Positions 24,666-33,803 are shown, counted from the stretch's first letter. The stretch is 64,000 nt of DNA from Mycobacterium sp. NBC_00419 (GCF_036023875.1 NZ_CP107931.1:1-64000), one strand, 5' to 3'. Made by a program: numbers and translations. The notes: generated from the letters alone by a model not told the origin.

Positions 24666-25430
24666 TCAGTTGCCGGGGTCCACCTCAGCGGCTGTCTGCA
24701 CCACGGGTGCCGCCGCGACCGGGCCGCCGAGCTTGCCCGCCACGAAGTCGGCCGCCTGATCGGTCATTCCGTTGCTCTTGTAAGCGCTGTGCGCTGAGCG
24801 GTCCAGACCGCCCGGGTAGCACACCGGATCACCCGCAGCGCACAGCTGGATCGTCTTGCCGGCGTACAGGTCACCGATGCTGATCGGCGGCGCACTGCGG
24901 TCAGCCAGCCCGAGGAACCAGTCGTCCGGCGTGCCGAACAGGGCCACGGCGGCAACGTGCGAGGCGACCGACGCCGGCATCGGGCCGGAGATGCCGGCCG
25001 GCAGTGCGTATCCGGCCGGCACAGTGCTCGCCGTCGTGTATCCGGCGACCGCGGCCCCCTGGGAGTAGCCGCCCAGCACGATCTTGGTCGACGGGCATTC
25101 GGTGCTGATCGCCTGGATCTTGTTGGTGGCGTCGGCGACGCCGTCGACGGCCTGCCCGAAGTTCAGCGACGCCGGGTAGTTCACCCCGTACGCCTGGACC
25201 GTTCGTCCCGGCAACCGTGCGCTCAGCGCGTCGACGAAGGACTGGCCGGTGGCACCAACCCCGGGAGCCTCGAACGTTCCGCGGGCGAAGACCACCTCGA
25301 CAGCGGCGCACGAGTCGTCGGCGGCGTTGGCAGTGGCCGCGGGCCCGGCGACAACCGCGGCCGTGGCCAGAGCGGTGAAGATGGCGGCCTGCGCGGCCTT
25401 GGCTGTGCCGGTCAGCAATGATGCCTTCAT
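24666..25430 (-). CDS. Secreted cutinase-family serine esterase
   Basis: This 254-aa protein has a Sec signal peptide ending near ATANA. The mature cutinase domain has nucleophile Ser in GGYSQGAAV, catalytic Asp in AAGDPVCYPGG and His in RSAHSAY. Cysteines CAAVEVVFARGT and CPSTK form the usual disulfides. Mycobacterial cutinase-like proteins act as lipases, phospholipases or thioesterases on cell-envelope or host lipids. The start is the ATG that opens the signal sequence, with GGGGACAT before it. Confidence 0.9.
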   Translation of the reverse strand: MKASLLTGTAKAAQAAIFTALATAAVVAGPAATANAADDSCAAVEVVFARGTFEAPGVGATGQSFVDALSARLPGRTVQAYGVNYPASLNFGQAVDGVADATNKIQAISTECPSTKIVLGGYSQGAAVAGYTTASTVPAGYALPAGISGPMPASVASHVAAVALFGTPDDWFLGLADRSAPPISIGDLYAGKTIQLCAAGDPVCYPGGLDRSAHSAYKSNGMTDQAADFVAGKLGGPVAAAPVVQTAAEVDPGN

Positions 25431-25686
25431 CAGATGTCCCCGTCCTTGGGTCTGCTCTGCCATCGCTTCTGTTCAGAGGTGGCACTGCCTGCTACAAGTC
25501 CGATGCCTGAGCTGGGATTCCGCCGTTGTCAAGTGATCTATCTCACCGGAGAAAAGACCGCTCTCGGGGATGGTCGAACGGCTGTGAAGCGTTGCCCGCG
25601 GCTCCCCCGCCTCAGACGATTCCGCACCGGCCGGCAACCGCGCCCGCCTAGGATCGCGGGATTGCACCGCTGAAAATGATGAGGCT

Positions 25687-26517
25687 GTGGTGATCTCTCG
25701 AACGCGCTCACTCCTGGTGATGCTGCTGACCCTGTTGTTGGCATCGGCGGCCCTGGCCGTTGGTGGCTCCGGGCTCGGCAACGCCGAACCAGGTGCAGGT
25801 GGCTATCCGTTTTCGTGCAGCTGGGATTCGCTGACATCTGACTTCGCCGGGCGCGACCAGCTGCCGCAGTCCCCCGTGGCTGCCGACCAGTGGTACACCA
25901 CCACGGCCGACGGGCGCTACAAGAACAGTGGATGGGGACCCGCGGCCAACACCTTGCCGCCGCCGGTCATCCCCCAGGACTCCGGCTGTGACCCCACCAC
26001 CTGGAAGCAGGAGCGGGTACTCGCGGTCGCGATGCGCTACATCAACACCCCCGACAACCCGCTGGGTCTGCAATACCGCCACCACCACATTCCGGGCTGG
26101 GACCCACCGACGTCGACGTATTCCGGTGACGCCGAAGAGAATCCGGACAGCGACGCTTCATCCGGCACCACCGCATGGGATGCCGGGCGTGGGCTGGACT
26201 GCTCGAATTTCACCGCCTGGGTGTACAACTACGGCTTGGGCATCAAGTTCGGTGGTGACGTCCGCAAGCAGTTCGCCGGCAGCGCAGGCCCGATGGGCAG
26301 CCGTATCCCCGGCGAAGGACCGTTCCAGCTCGGAGACCTGATCTTTCTGCATCCCAACGGAAACCCAAGCGCGGCTTCCCATGTCGTGATCTACATCGAC
26401 GACCAACACATCATCGACAGCCGCGTCAACGCCCAGAACGTCCCCGGGGTCCAGATCCGTAACCGGTCAGGTTGGTACCGGGAGGCCGTTCTGGGCGCCT
26501 GGCGACCCATCGGGTGA
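25687..26517 (+). CDS. Secreted NlpC/P60-type cysteine hydrolase
   Basis: This 276-aa protein has an N-terminal signal sequence (LLVMLLTLLLASAALAV, cleavage near GNA). The C-terminal half carries LDCSNFTAWVYNYG (catalytic Cys about 172), a PFQLGDLIFL element and SHVVIYIDDQHIIDS (catalytic His), so unlike the RipD-like protein elsewhere in the window it keeps the catalytic residues. Likely cell-wall peptide hydrolase; the roughly 140-residue N-terminal part is not assigned. GTG start. Confidence 0.8.
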   Translation: MVISRTRSLLVMLLTLLLASAALAVGGSGLGNAEPGAGGYPFSCSWDSLTSDFAGRDQLPQSPVAADQWYTTTADGRYKNSGWGPAANTLPPPVIPQDSGCDPTTWKQERVLAVAMRYINTPDNPLGLQYRHHHIPGWDPPTSTYSGDAEENPDSDASSGTTAWDAGRGLDCSNFTAWVYNYGLGIKFGGDVRKQFAGSAGPMGSRIPGEGPFQLGDLIFLHPNGNPSAASHVVIYIDDQHIIDSRVNAQNVPGVQIRNRSGWYREAVLGAWRPIG

Positions 26518-26522
26518 CGTGG

Positions 26523-27863
26523 TCAGGACTGCTGCTGCTGGCCCAAGGTGACCTGCGCGGTGCGCGACGAACCCGACGGGTCGTCGTAGGTCAGGGCGAC
26601 GGTATCGCCCGGCGCCTTGGAGCCGATCGCCGCGACGAGCGCCTCGGGGCCGTCGATCACCTGGTCGTCGACCTTGGTGACCACCGAGCCCTTTTCGAGG
26701 CCGGCCTGCGCGGCGGCGCTGCCCTGGACCACTCCGGCGATCGCTGCGCCGTGCCCGCTGTCGTCGGAGCTGAGCTTCACGCCCAGCGAGGCGCGCTGCA
26801 CGGTCCCGGTCGAGACCAGTTCGTCGGCGATCCGCTTGGCCTGATCCACCGGGATCGCGAAGCCCAAACCGATCGAACCCGCCTGCGCCCCAGGCGAATC
26901 CTGGCCACCGCCCATGGAGGCGATCGCGGAGTTCACTCCGATCAGGTTGCCGCTCATGTCGACCAGCGCCCCGCCGGAGTTACCCGGATTGATCGCCGCG
27001 TCGGTCTGGATCGCGCTCATCACCGAATGCTGGCCGGTCTGTTCGTCGCCGGTGGCCACCGGCCGGTTCAGCGCGCTGATGATCCCGGTGGTCACCGTGC
27101 CCTGAAGGCCCAGCGGTGAACCGATCGCCACCACGTTCTGGCCGACCTTCAGGTCCTTCGAGGAGCCGATGCTGACCGGGGTGAGGTTGTCCAGACCCTG
27201 GACGCGCACCACCGCGATGTCATCGGCCGGGTCGGTGCCCACGACGGCAAAGGGCGCGGTACGGCCGTCCGACAGCGTGACCGTGGCCTGCGCTCGACCT
27301 CCGTCGCCCGCTGCGGCGACGACATGGTTGTTGGTCAGGATCAGCCCGTCGGAACTGAGGATGATGCCCGAACCTTCTTCGCGGGCCTGACCACTGTCGA
27401 TCTGGATCTTCACCACACTGGGCAGTACCTTGGCCGAGACCTCTTCGACCGACCCGGGCGCGCTGACCGCGGCAGGCTGGCCCTGGGCCGCCGGCGCGGG
27501 CTGGTGGACGGCGACCGGCGCAGGCTCGGTGGCATTGGGTACCGAGTGGCTGGAATTGCCGACGACGGCTGCGGTAGCTGCGGCCCCGACGGCCATGGCG
27601 ACGACCGCTGTCCCGGCGACCAGGACGGCAGCGCCCACTCCCCTTCTTTGCCCGGACGCTGCACGCCTAACCTGCGGATGGGCATTGTCGCGCGCCTCGC
27701 GGCGTGGTCCATACGGCTGGTGATATGCCGGTCCGGATTGGGTGTATCCGGGGTTCGGGTACCCGCTGGTCTGCCACGGTTCCGAGTTGAATTGCTGGGC
27801 ATATTCTTTGGCCTGCGCGAACTGATCGTTGCCCTGCGGTTGATATGTGTAGCGGTCACTCAT
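26523..27863 (-). CDS. Membrane-anchored HtrA-type serine protease with PDZ domain
   Basis: This 446-aa protein has a Gln/Tyr/Pro-rich cytosolic N-terminus (about 1-85), one membrane helix (VLVAGTAVVAMAVGAAATAAVV), a Pro/Ala linker, and a trypsin-like domain with His in LTNNHVV, Asp in DIAVVRV and nucleophile Ser296 in GNSGGAL. A C-terminal PDZ domain follows (VVQGSAAAQAGLEKGSVVTK region). It resembles the mycobacterial PepD/HtrA group involved in envelope protein quality control. ATG at 27863 is preferred over one 12 codons upstream. Converges on the NlpC/P60 gene with a 5-bp gap. Confidence 0.9.
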   Translation of the reverse strand: MSDRYTYQPQGNDQFAQAKEYAQQFNSEPWQTSGYPNPGYTQSGPAYHQPYGPRREARDNAHPQVRRAASGQRRGVGAAVLVAGTAVVAMAVGAAATAAVVGNSSHSVPNATEPAPVAVHQPAPAAQGQPAAVSAPGSVEEVSAKVLPSVVKIQIDSGQAREEGSGIILSSDGLILTNNHVVAAAGDGGRAQATVTLSDGRTAPFAVVGTDPADDIAVVRVQGLDNLTPVSIGSSKDLKVGQNVVAIGSPLGLQGTVTTGIISALNRPVATGDEQTGQHSVMSAIQTDAAINPGNSGGALVDMSGNLIGVNSAIASMGGGQDSPGAQAGSIGLGFAIPVDQAKRIADELVSTGTVQRASLGVKLSSDDSGHGAAIAGVVQGSAAAQAGLEKGSVVTKVDDQVIDGPEALVAAIGSKAPGDTVALTYDDPSGSSRTAQVTLGQQQQS

Positions 27864-28089
27864 TGCGTGCGTTCTGCTTCCTCGAGACACGGAGTACATA
27901 CGCCGAATCGGCGCTCCTGCCTAGGATGACGGGAACGACTGAGCCTTTGCTGAGAGTGAGTTCGGTTCCGTCGAAGACTTTTTCGGCTCCGGTGCGCACC
28001 GGACCGAGTTGATCGGGCACGTGCCAAGTGTCAAAAGTGGTTGTCCAGCTGGTGGATTGCGTGATGGCCGCACGCTCAGGGGTGGCCAC
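27856..28089 (-). CDS. Possible small protein upstream of HtrA gene
   Basis: This frame of 77 codons ends by overlapping the HtrA start codon by 8 bp. The C-terminal half (ELTLSKGSVVPVILGRS region) looks protein-like, but I see no family, signal or convincing ribosome site. It may be coding and translationally coupled to htrA, or simply its leader region. Confidence 0.3.
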   Translation of the reverse strand: MATPERAAITQSTSWTTTFDTWHVPDQLGPVRTGAEKVFDGTELTLSKGSVVPVILGRSADSAYVLRVSRKQNARNE

Positions 28090-28119
28090 TGAGCCTGAAA
28101 TCGGCCGGCGATGCTGTGG

Positions 28120-28611
28120 TTACAGTTCGATCTCGGTGTGCGCCAGTTGGTCGACGAACTCGAGTTGGCCCAGATCCGACAAAACCTGTCGGGCCAGCAG
28201 TCCGTGACTGCGGGTCAGGGCCAACCAGAGGTGATCGGGTTCGGTAGCCGCCGCTCCGGCTTCCTGTGCCCGCTGGGACGCGGTAACGATCAGCGATCGG
28301 GCATGCGGGCTGAAGGGTAGGTGCACGAACCGCGGTGATGCCCGCTGACGGACCCCCGAGACCTGCTCGATGCGCTCCCGGATCGCCGCAGGGCTAACCC
28401 CTCGTTGTTCGAGCCCCACGGTGATCCGGTGCGACGCATCAGCGATGAGCCCGAGGAGTAGATGCGCCGATCCCACGAAGTTGCTGGCATACGAGTACGC
28501 CTCGTCATGTGCTGTCCGCACGGCCGCCCGTGCCGGCTCCCCCAGGGTTGCGAGGGCGCGCGCGAGATGCTCGGCACTAATGTGACCGTCTGGAGGAGGC
28601 ACGCTAATCAT
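28120..28611 (-). CDS. Stand-alone Clp N-domain protein
   Basis: This 163-aa protein consists of a double Clp repeat domain and nothing else. It contains HISAEHLARALATLG, GSAHLLLGLIAD, RERIEQVSG, PFSPHARSLIVTAS and TEPDHLWLALTRS, the pattern of ClpC/ClpA N-domains that bind adaptors and substrates. No AAA+ modules follow. Stand-alone members (ClpS/ClpN-like) can act as adaptors or decoys, or be regulators of stress. A 22-bp perfect palindrome lies 12 bp upstream, and a TetR gene precedes it on the same strand. Confidence 0.85.
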   Translation of the reverse strand: MISVPPPDGHISAEHLARALATLGEPARAAVRTAHDEAYSYASNFVGSAHLLLGLIADASHRITVGLEQRGVSPAAIRERIEQVSGVRQRASPRFVHLPFSPHARSLIVTASQRAQEAGAAATEPDHLWLALTRSHGLLARQVLSDLGQLEFVDQLAHTEIEL

Positions 28612-28623
28612 GATTTGCTGATA

Positions 28624-28645
28624 CTACAATACGGACGTATTGTAG
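28624..28645. promoter_or_regulatory. 22-bp palindrome, probable TetR operator
   Basis: CTACAATACG, two bases, then CGTATTGTAG: a perfect 10-2-10 inverted repeat between the TetR gene stop and the Clp N-domain gene. AT-richness and size fit a TetR-family operator. It would cover the region just ahead of the ATG at 28611. Confidence 0.75.
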
Positions 28646-28664
28646 GTTTGCTGAATCAGCGCGG

Positions 28665-29276
28665 CTACTCCGGTGGACGCCTAATCTGGCCCCGCTCCAG
28701 CAGAGCATCGACCGAATCCCCCCACCGCCGAAGCTGGGTGAGGTTGGTGAGCGGTTCGGGCAGGTGGCGGTCGATGTGCTTGCGCATGATGACCGCACCC
28801 ATCGTGAGAACGATGGGGTTGAGCGCAGCCCAGACCAAATCGAGATTTTCTGCTGTGGCACCGATCTCGTCGAGCTGACGCCAGTGCGCCATCACTATCG
28901 ACGCGGTCGCATCGAAGAACGCTGCCCCGGCAGGGGCACCCTCGACGAGCAGGCGCGCCAGGTAGTCGACGGCGGTCAGCCGCTCGGAGAGCAGGAAAAT
29001 CACCCGTCTGCCGAGTTCGAGCACGGCTTCGGTGGGATCGGAGGGAAGCGGTTGCGACATGGCGGCCCCGATCACCGACAGGGCCTGCGCGTCCACCGCC
29101 GCGATCAGCTTGTCCTTGGAACCGAAGTGATGCTGAACCAATCCCACCGACACGCCAGCCGCGTTGGCGACCATCTGCAGGGTCGCGCCCGCGGCGCCGT
29201 GTTCAGCGAACACATCGAGTGCCGCCTCCACGATTCGCTCCTGCTTCGACGGTGCGAAGCTTTCTTCCGCGGCCAC
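28665..29276 (-). CDS. TetR-family transcriptional regulator
   Basis: This 203-aa protein (from the GTG at 29276, with AGGAAAAC upstream) has a TetR helix-turn-helix: ERIVEAALDVFAEHGAAG, then LQMVANAAGVSVGLVQHHFG. A C-terminal ligand domain follows. It lies 53 bp upstream of the stand-alone Clp N-domain gene on the same strand, and the palindrome between them makes control of that gene likely. A longer start at 29348 is possible but adds non-family residues. Confidence 0.88.
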   Translation of the reverse strand: MAAEESFAPSKQERIVEAALDVFAEHGAAGATLQMVANAAGVSVGLVQHHFGSKDKLIAAVDAQALSVIGAAMSQPLPSDPTEAVLELGRRVIFLLSERLTAVDYLARLLVEGAPAGAAFFDATASIVMAHWRQLDEIGATAENLDLVWAALNPIVLTMGAVIMRKHIDRHLPEPLTNLTQLRRWGDSVDALLERGQIRRPPE

Positions 29277-29389
29277 CTGTTTTCCTGCCCTCTGTCGTAG
29301 TGGCGGTTGTGTCACCCATGAAGATAGGTGGTGATACGACCAAACCACCCGTCGACGCCACGACAGCGTTTATGACGGACTACAGAGAG

Positions 29390-31009
29390 TTATACGACAG
29401 TGAGGGCCTTTCCGTTCAGGGTCCACCCGGATACCGAGTAGCTGCCGGCCGGAACGTTCCACAGTCCGAGCGACCAAAGGCTGGTGTTCTTGAGCGCGAT
29501 GTTGGCCAGGCGGATGCCGCTGACGGTGCCCGCATCGACGATGATCCCGGCGTTCCGGCCGGCTGTGGTCGGCGTGCTGGCGATCGTCAGTCCGGAGATG
29601 GTGACGTTGCTGATGCTGGCTCCGGTGTTACCCGAGTAGATCAATACCGCACCGTGGATCACGCTCGTGCTGGTGTTGGCGCCGGTGACCGTGCCGCCGG
29701 TGATGGTGACGTTGCTGACCGAACTGGTGTAGTAGGGCGCGCCTTCGGTGGCGATGTAGATGCCGGCCGCAGACGTCGCGGACACCGCGATGTTGTTGAC
29801 GGTGATGTTGTAGCCGCCGACCACCGACAGTCCACGACCCCAGGTGGTTCCGGCTACTGTCGACGAGTTGATCACGATGTCGTGGGACGGCGTCGGGTCG
29901 TCGCCGTAGGAGACCACCGCGATGCCGTCGTCACCGGTCAGCTTGGTGGTGACGTTGGTGAGTTGGCCGAACGACGAGCCGTTGGTGATATGGACGCCGT
30001 CAGCACGAGTGTTCTGCACCGTGACGTTGGACAGCTTGAAACCGCTTGCGCCGTAGACGAACACGCCGGCGGCCGCCGAACCGGTGATGGTGACATTGCT
30101 GACCGTGGCGTTGTCGCCCTGGATATTGAGGCTGTTCTGATTGGGTGCTGAGTAGCGGGTACCGGTCAACGCAGCACTGAGGTTCAGATTGGTGAGCGTG
30201 ACTCCGTCACCAAGGATCGACAGTGAGGACGTGGCGTCGTTGGTCGCCTGCAGCGTCGCACCGTTGCCGTTGATGGTCACATTGGAGGCGTTGATCGTCA
30301 GCACACCGCTGTGCTTGTAGGTGGTCCCGGCGTTCAAGGTCAGGGTCTGACCGGACTTCAGATTGTCGAAGAGTGCCTGCAGCGACGCGGTGCTGTCAGT
30401 CGAGGCGGCGCTCGGTGTGGTCGGCTTGCCCGATCCGCCGGTGCTGCGCCGCGTCGGTGCTGACGCGGCGGCAGCGGTTTTCGTCGATGTCGTCGCTGCG
30501 GCTGATGCGGCGGCAGCCGGGGCTGCCGGGGTTGCCGAGCCCACGGCGGCGACCAGACCGATGGCCTGGACAGCCGGTGAGGTTCCGGTAGTCGTGGCCG
30601 CTGACGCCTCCTGAGTAGCCGGCGGCGACGAAACCGCCGACGGCACAGTCACAATGCGGGTCGTTTGCGCCGACACCGGAAGGGCCTGTATCAGCGAGCG
30701 GCGGGTTGCCTTCGGCAGGCCCGCGGCTGCTTGCGCGGTCGACCCACTCGCACTGCGAGCCGATGCCGCCGACGCACTCGTCGCGGAGTCGGACCCTCCA
30801 CTGTCTCCGGAGGAGGCTGAGTGGCCAGCGGATCGGCCACTGTCCGCGTGAGCCACGCCGCACCCGGTTGCCAGCAGTGCGCTGGCGCCCAGAGCGAGGA
30901 TGCCTGCCGCCAATGCGGCATAGAGCTCGGTGGGACGGGGGATGCCTTGTCTTGCAAGGGGTGTGCGCACTTTCGTGCCGACCGCAATGACCGATCCTGA
31001 GTTCCCCAT
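29390..31009 (-). CDS. Secreted right-handed beta-helix protein
   Basis: This 539-aa protein has a hydrophobic export segment (about 28-50, ending near GVAHADS), a low-complexity Ala/Ser/Thr-rich linker (about 55-210), then a parallel beta-helix domain (about 215-539) of repeating coils such as LTINASNVTINGNGATL, LSNVTVQNTRADGVHI and VSNVTITGGTVTG. The pattern is that of PbH1/pectate-lyase-like proteins that bind or cut polysaccharides. No clear catalytic triad is visible. Probably acts outside the cell. Confidence 0.8.
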   Translation of the reverse strand: MGNSGSVIAVGTKVRTPLARQGIPRPTELYAALAAGILALGASALLATGCGVAHADSGRSAGHSASSGDSGGSDSATSASAASARSASGSTAQAAAGLPKATRRSLIQALPVSAQTTRIVTVPSAVSSPPATQEASAATTTGTSPAVQAIGLVAAVGSATPAAPAAAASAAATTSTKTAAAASAPTRRSTGGSGKPTTPSAASTDSTASLQALFDNLKSGQTLTLNAGTTYKHSGVLTINASNVTINGNGATLQATNDATSSLSILGDGVTLTNLNLSAALTGTRYSAPNQNSLNIQGDNATVSNVTITGSAAAGVFVYGASGFKLSNVTVQNTRADGVHITNGSSFGQLTNVTTKLTGDDGIAVVSYGDDPTPSHDIVINSSTVAGTTWGRGLSVVGGYNITVNNIAVSATSAAGIYIATEGAPYYTSSVSNVTITGGTVTGANTSTSVIHGAVLIYSGNTGASISNVTISGLTIASTPTTAGRNAGIIVDAGTVSGIRLANIALKNTSLWSLGLWNVPAGSYSVSGWTLNGKALTVV

Positions 31010-31427
31010 TGTGCGTCCCCTACTGTGCGGTTATTTCTACCGGCAAACGCTAACGGGCGAAACTTAACTCAGTGATGTTCCGGCTGCAGCACGAATTGGT
31101 GAAAATTTTTCCGAACGGCAGACGTCAGGTCCTGCAACGCATTGCGCGCCCGAAGGCGTTACTCGTCAAGTGATTTCGTGGTGGCCGCCCGGCCTCGGCC
31201 TGTCGGCGGCTTGGCAAATATTGTCGGCTGCGTTAAGCCAATTATTTGCTTGATCCGCAATTTCTGAACAAATGCGCAGTACATGATCCGAGTAGCCCAT
31301 CGCGGTGCCATTCGCTGTCGCTGCAAGCGCTTGCATAAAGCGAATGTGATTAACGGTCCGAGCCGGGCGCTGAAATCGCGACGTCCGCGCCGCCCGGGCG
31401 GTCGCGCAGGTCCCGGATGGCTGTACC
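31010..31427. other. Intergenic stretch, relatively AT-rich, with nested palindromes
   Basis: These 418 bp lie between the beta-helix gene and the FKBP lipoprotein gene. I see no convincing gene. Part of it (about 31070-31350) is clearly less GC-rich than its surroundings. CATTCGCT (31309-31316) pairs with AGCGAATG (31339-31346), and the loop contains the perfect 12-bp palindrome GCAAGCGCTTGC (31323-31334), giving a nested hairpin. Confidence 0.6.
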
Positions 31428-32078
31428 GTGGCGGCCGTGAACATTTCTCGTTGGTCCTCCTCTGCAGCGCTCGTCGTGTGCGCCGCCGCAGTCGCCACGA
31501 CGCTGACCGCCTGCGGGTCGGACACCAAGGCGTCGTCGACATCGTCGACGGCGTCGAGCACGTCTTCGGTCGCCGATGCGCTCTCCTCCGCGGTCCCTCA
31601 AGCACCGCCGGTCGCCGCCGGCGGGTGCCCGACGGTTGCCCCGGGAAATGTCGCGGACCCCCAGTGGACGCTCTCGGGCTCCACCGGGAGCGTCGCGGTG
31701 AGCGGGTCCACCGACACGACGGCGCCCTATATCAAGGTGGGCGCACCGTTCAGCGTGTCGGAAACCCAGGTCCACACCCTCAAGGCGGGCGACGGGCCCG
31801 TCGTGGCACCGACCGCGACGGTCTCGGTCTGCTACATGGGCGTCAATGGACGTGACGGTTCGGTGTTCGACAGTGCCTACGAACGCGGCGAGCCTGCCGA
31901 CTTCCCCCTCGATGGCGTCGTCAAGGGATTCCAGAAGGCCATCGCCGGCCAGAAGGTGGGTTCCACGGTTGCGGTCGCAATGACGTCGGCCGACGGCTAC
32001 CCCGATGGTGAGCCGCGGGCCGGGATCGAGCCGGGTGACACCCTGATCTTCGCGATCAAGATCCTCAGCGCGTCCTAG
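31428..32078 (+). CDS. FKBP-type peptidyl-prolyl isomerase lipoprotein
   Basis: This 216-aa protein has a lipoprotein signal (lipobox LTAC, Cys about 29), a Ser/Thr-rich linker and an FKBP domain (about 120-216) with VSVCYMGVNGRDGSVFDSAY, GVVKGFQKAIAGQKVGSTV and AGIEPGDTLIFAIKI. It likely assists folding of exported proteins outside the membrane. GTG start; a second GTG three codons later is possible. Confidence 0.88.
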   Translation: MAAVNISRWSSSAALVVCAAAVATTLTACGSDTKASSTSSTASSTSSVADALSSAVPQAPPVAAGGCPTVAPGNVADPQWTLSGSTGSVAVSGSTDTTAPYIKVGAPFSVSETQVHTLKAGDGPVVAPTATVSVCYMGVNGRDGSVFDSAYERGEPADFPLDGVVKGFQKAIAGQKVGSTVAVAMTSADGYPDGEPRAGIEPGDTLIFAIKILSAS

Positions 32079-32142
32079 TCCAGGGCACGGATGAAATGCG
32101 CTGCGGCACTGACATTCTCAGTGCCCCAGCGCCGGGCCGCCG

Positions 32143-32754
32143 CTACTGGGCCGGCACAGCTACCGCGGTCGTCGCCGGGGCGGCCCCGGGTGGGGGTGCG
32201 AACTCGTACCCGGGTGGCGGCGGGCCGCTCGTCGAGTAATAGCCCGGCGGAAGTGCCGGACGTCCCGCCGCGGATCCGCCGCCCTGATTGGCGCTCGCGG
32301 GCGTCTCAGAACCCGGTGCGTTGATCGACACGTATCCGGGTGGCAGCGCCGGCGCCGGCCCGGCCCCGGGCGGCGGGGCCACCGAACCGCCCGCGCCCAT
32401 CACTTCGTCGGGCGCGTAGTACGGGTTCTGGGCTTGGTGCCACAGGTCCTTGAGACTGCCGAGAACTCCCCCACCCGAGCCGTAGGTCGGGTTCGCGATC
32501 TCGGGAACCTCCTGACGGAAGACGGGAGCCGGTGGGGCAGCCGGATCGCCCGCGGCGACCGCGGGCTGGTTCGGTGTCATCGACGACCCGTCACCGGGCA
32601 CCGGGGCCGGCGGCGGAGCCTCGGCGACGGTGGTCACCGGCGCAGGAGCTGGATCCGCGGGCTCGGCGACGGCCGGCACTGACGCGGCCAGGGCCGCGGC
32701 CGCGACGGCGACGCCTGCCAGGGCGAATGTGACTGTGCGCTGCCGATCGGTCAT
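32143..32754 (-). CDS. Secreted proline/alanine-rich protein
   Basis: This 203-aa protein has a Sec signal (about 1-30, cleavage near AVA). The mature part is very rich in Pro, Ala and Gly, with repeats of ALPPGYVSI and ALPPGYYST type and a short more ordered segment LGSLKDLWHQAQNPYYAPDE. Likely envelope or secreted; no enzymatic domain visible. The ATG at 32754 opens the signal peptide. Confidence 0.75.
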   Translation of the reverse strand: MTDRQRTVTFALAGVAVAAAALAASVPAVAEPADPAPAPVTTVAEAPPPAPVPGDGSSMTPNQPAVAAGDPAAPPAPVFRQEVPEIANPTYGSGGGVLGSLKDLWHQAQNPYYAPDEVMGAGGSVAPPPGAGPAPALPPGYVSINAPGSETPASANQGGGSAAGRPALPPGYYSTSGPPPPGYEFAPPPGAAPATTAVAVPAQ

Positions 32755-32888
32755 GTATCCGGCGGTCCTCTCTGTTGCGCTCGCCGGCACTGCTGTCGGG
32801 CACGAAATCAGCGAACTCTAACGGCATCGTCGCATACATCGGCACAGCTGTTACGCCCTGCAGGGGTGGCCCTGTGCTGAGATGATGC

Positions 32889-33803
32889 GTGGCCAACCGG
32901 ATCCAAAGCTTGCTGGGCGTGACCTACCCCGTCGTCCAGGCGCCGATGACCTACATCGCCCGGGCAGCGCTGGCGGCGGCGGTGTCGCAGGCCGGTGGCC
33001 TCGGGATGATCGAGACACTCACCGAGGAAGGTCGCGCTGACCTGCTGAAGGTCCGCACCCTGACCGACCGTCCGGTGGCCGCCAACCTGATGATCCAGGG
33101 CTGGAAGCGGGATCCGTCGATCGTCGACGTGCTGGCCCGGGCCGAGGTGCGGCACGTCTTCACCTCGGCGGGTGACCCGGGCTTGTTCACAGCCCGTCTG
33201 CACGACGCCGGCATGACGGTGGTCCACGTGGTCGGCTCGCTGGCCGGTGCCCGCAAGGCCGTCGACGTCGGCGTGGACGCCCTGGTGGTCGAAGGCGTCG
33301 AAGGCGGCGGCTTCAAATCCGCGCTCGCGGCCTCCACGATGGTGCTGCTTCCACTCGTGGCCGAGCATGTCGACCTGCCCATCATCGCGGCGGGCGGTAT
33401 CTGTGACGCCCGGTCGGCCGCCGCGGCGGTCGTGCTCGGTGCCGAGGGTGTCCAGATGGGTACCCGGATGCTGGCCAGCCGCGAATCGGCGGTGCACGTC
33501 AACTTCAAGGAGGCGATCGTGGCCGCCGACGACGCCGGCACCGTGCTGCTCGACATCCCGGGCAATCCGACGATGCGCGTGCTGCGCACCGGGCTGGCCC
33601 GGCGCGCCGCCGAGCACACCGGGACTCCCCTGCTCGGCGGGATCGCCGACCTCTACTTCGGCGGTGACATGGAGGCCAGCGTCGCCAACACCGGCCAGGT
33701 GTCCTCCCGTATCGGCGGGATCGAGCCGGTCGCCGACATCATCCGCAGCACCTGGGAGGGTGTGCAGACAGTGCTGGCGGCCGCATCTGGACGCCTGGGG
33801 TAA
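32889..33803 (+). CDS. Nitronate monooxygenase / 2-nitropropane-dioxygenase-like flavoprotein
   Basis: This 304-aa TIM-barrel FMN protein has PVVQAPMTYIARAALAAAVS near the N-terminus, VVEGVEGGGF (about 138-147), AAGGICDARSAAAAVVLGA and VQMGTRMLAS for phosphate binding. This family oxidises nitronates and some enoyl-type compounds; in actinobacteria many members have unknown substrates. GTG start. The next gene, a frameshifted hydrolase, begins 10 bp later, then an SDR. Confidence 0.88.
   Translation: MANRIQSLLGVTYPVVQAPMTYIARAALAAAVSQAGGLGMIETLTEEGRADLLKVRTLTDRPVAANLMIQGWKRDPSIVDVLARAEVRHVFTSAGDPGLFTARLHDAGMTVVHVVGSLAGARKAVDVGVDALVVEGVEGGGFKSALAASTMVLLPLVAEHVDLPIIAAGGICDARSAAAAVVLGAEGVQMGTRMLASRESAVHVNFKEAIVAADDAGTVLLDIPGNPTMRVLRTGLARRAAEHTGTPLLGGIADLYFGGDMEASVANTGQVSSRIGGIEPVADIIRSTWEGVQTVLAAASGRLG

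Noticed and set aside
31159..31605. Minus-strand frames crossing the gap left of the FKBP gene
   Set aside because: They overlap the FKBP lipoprotein start and show no motif, signal peptide or ribosome site.
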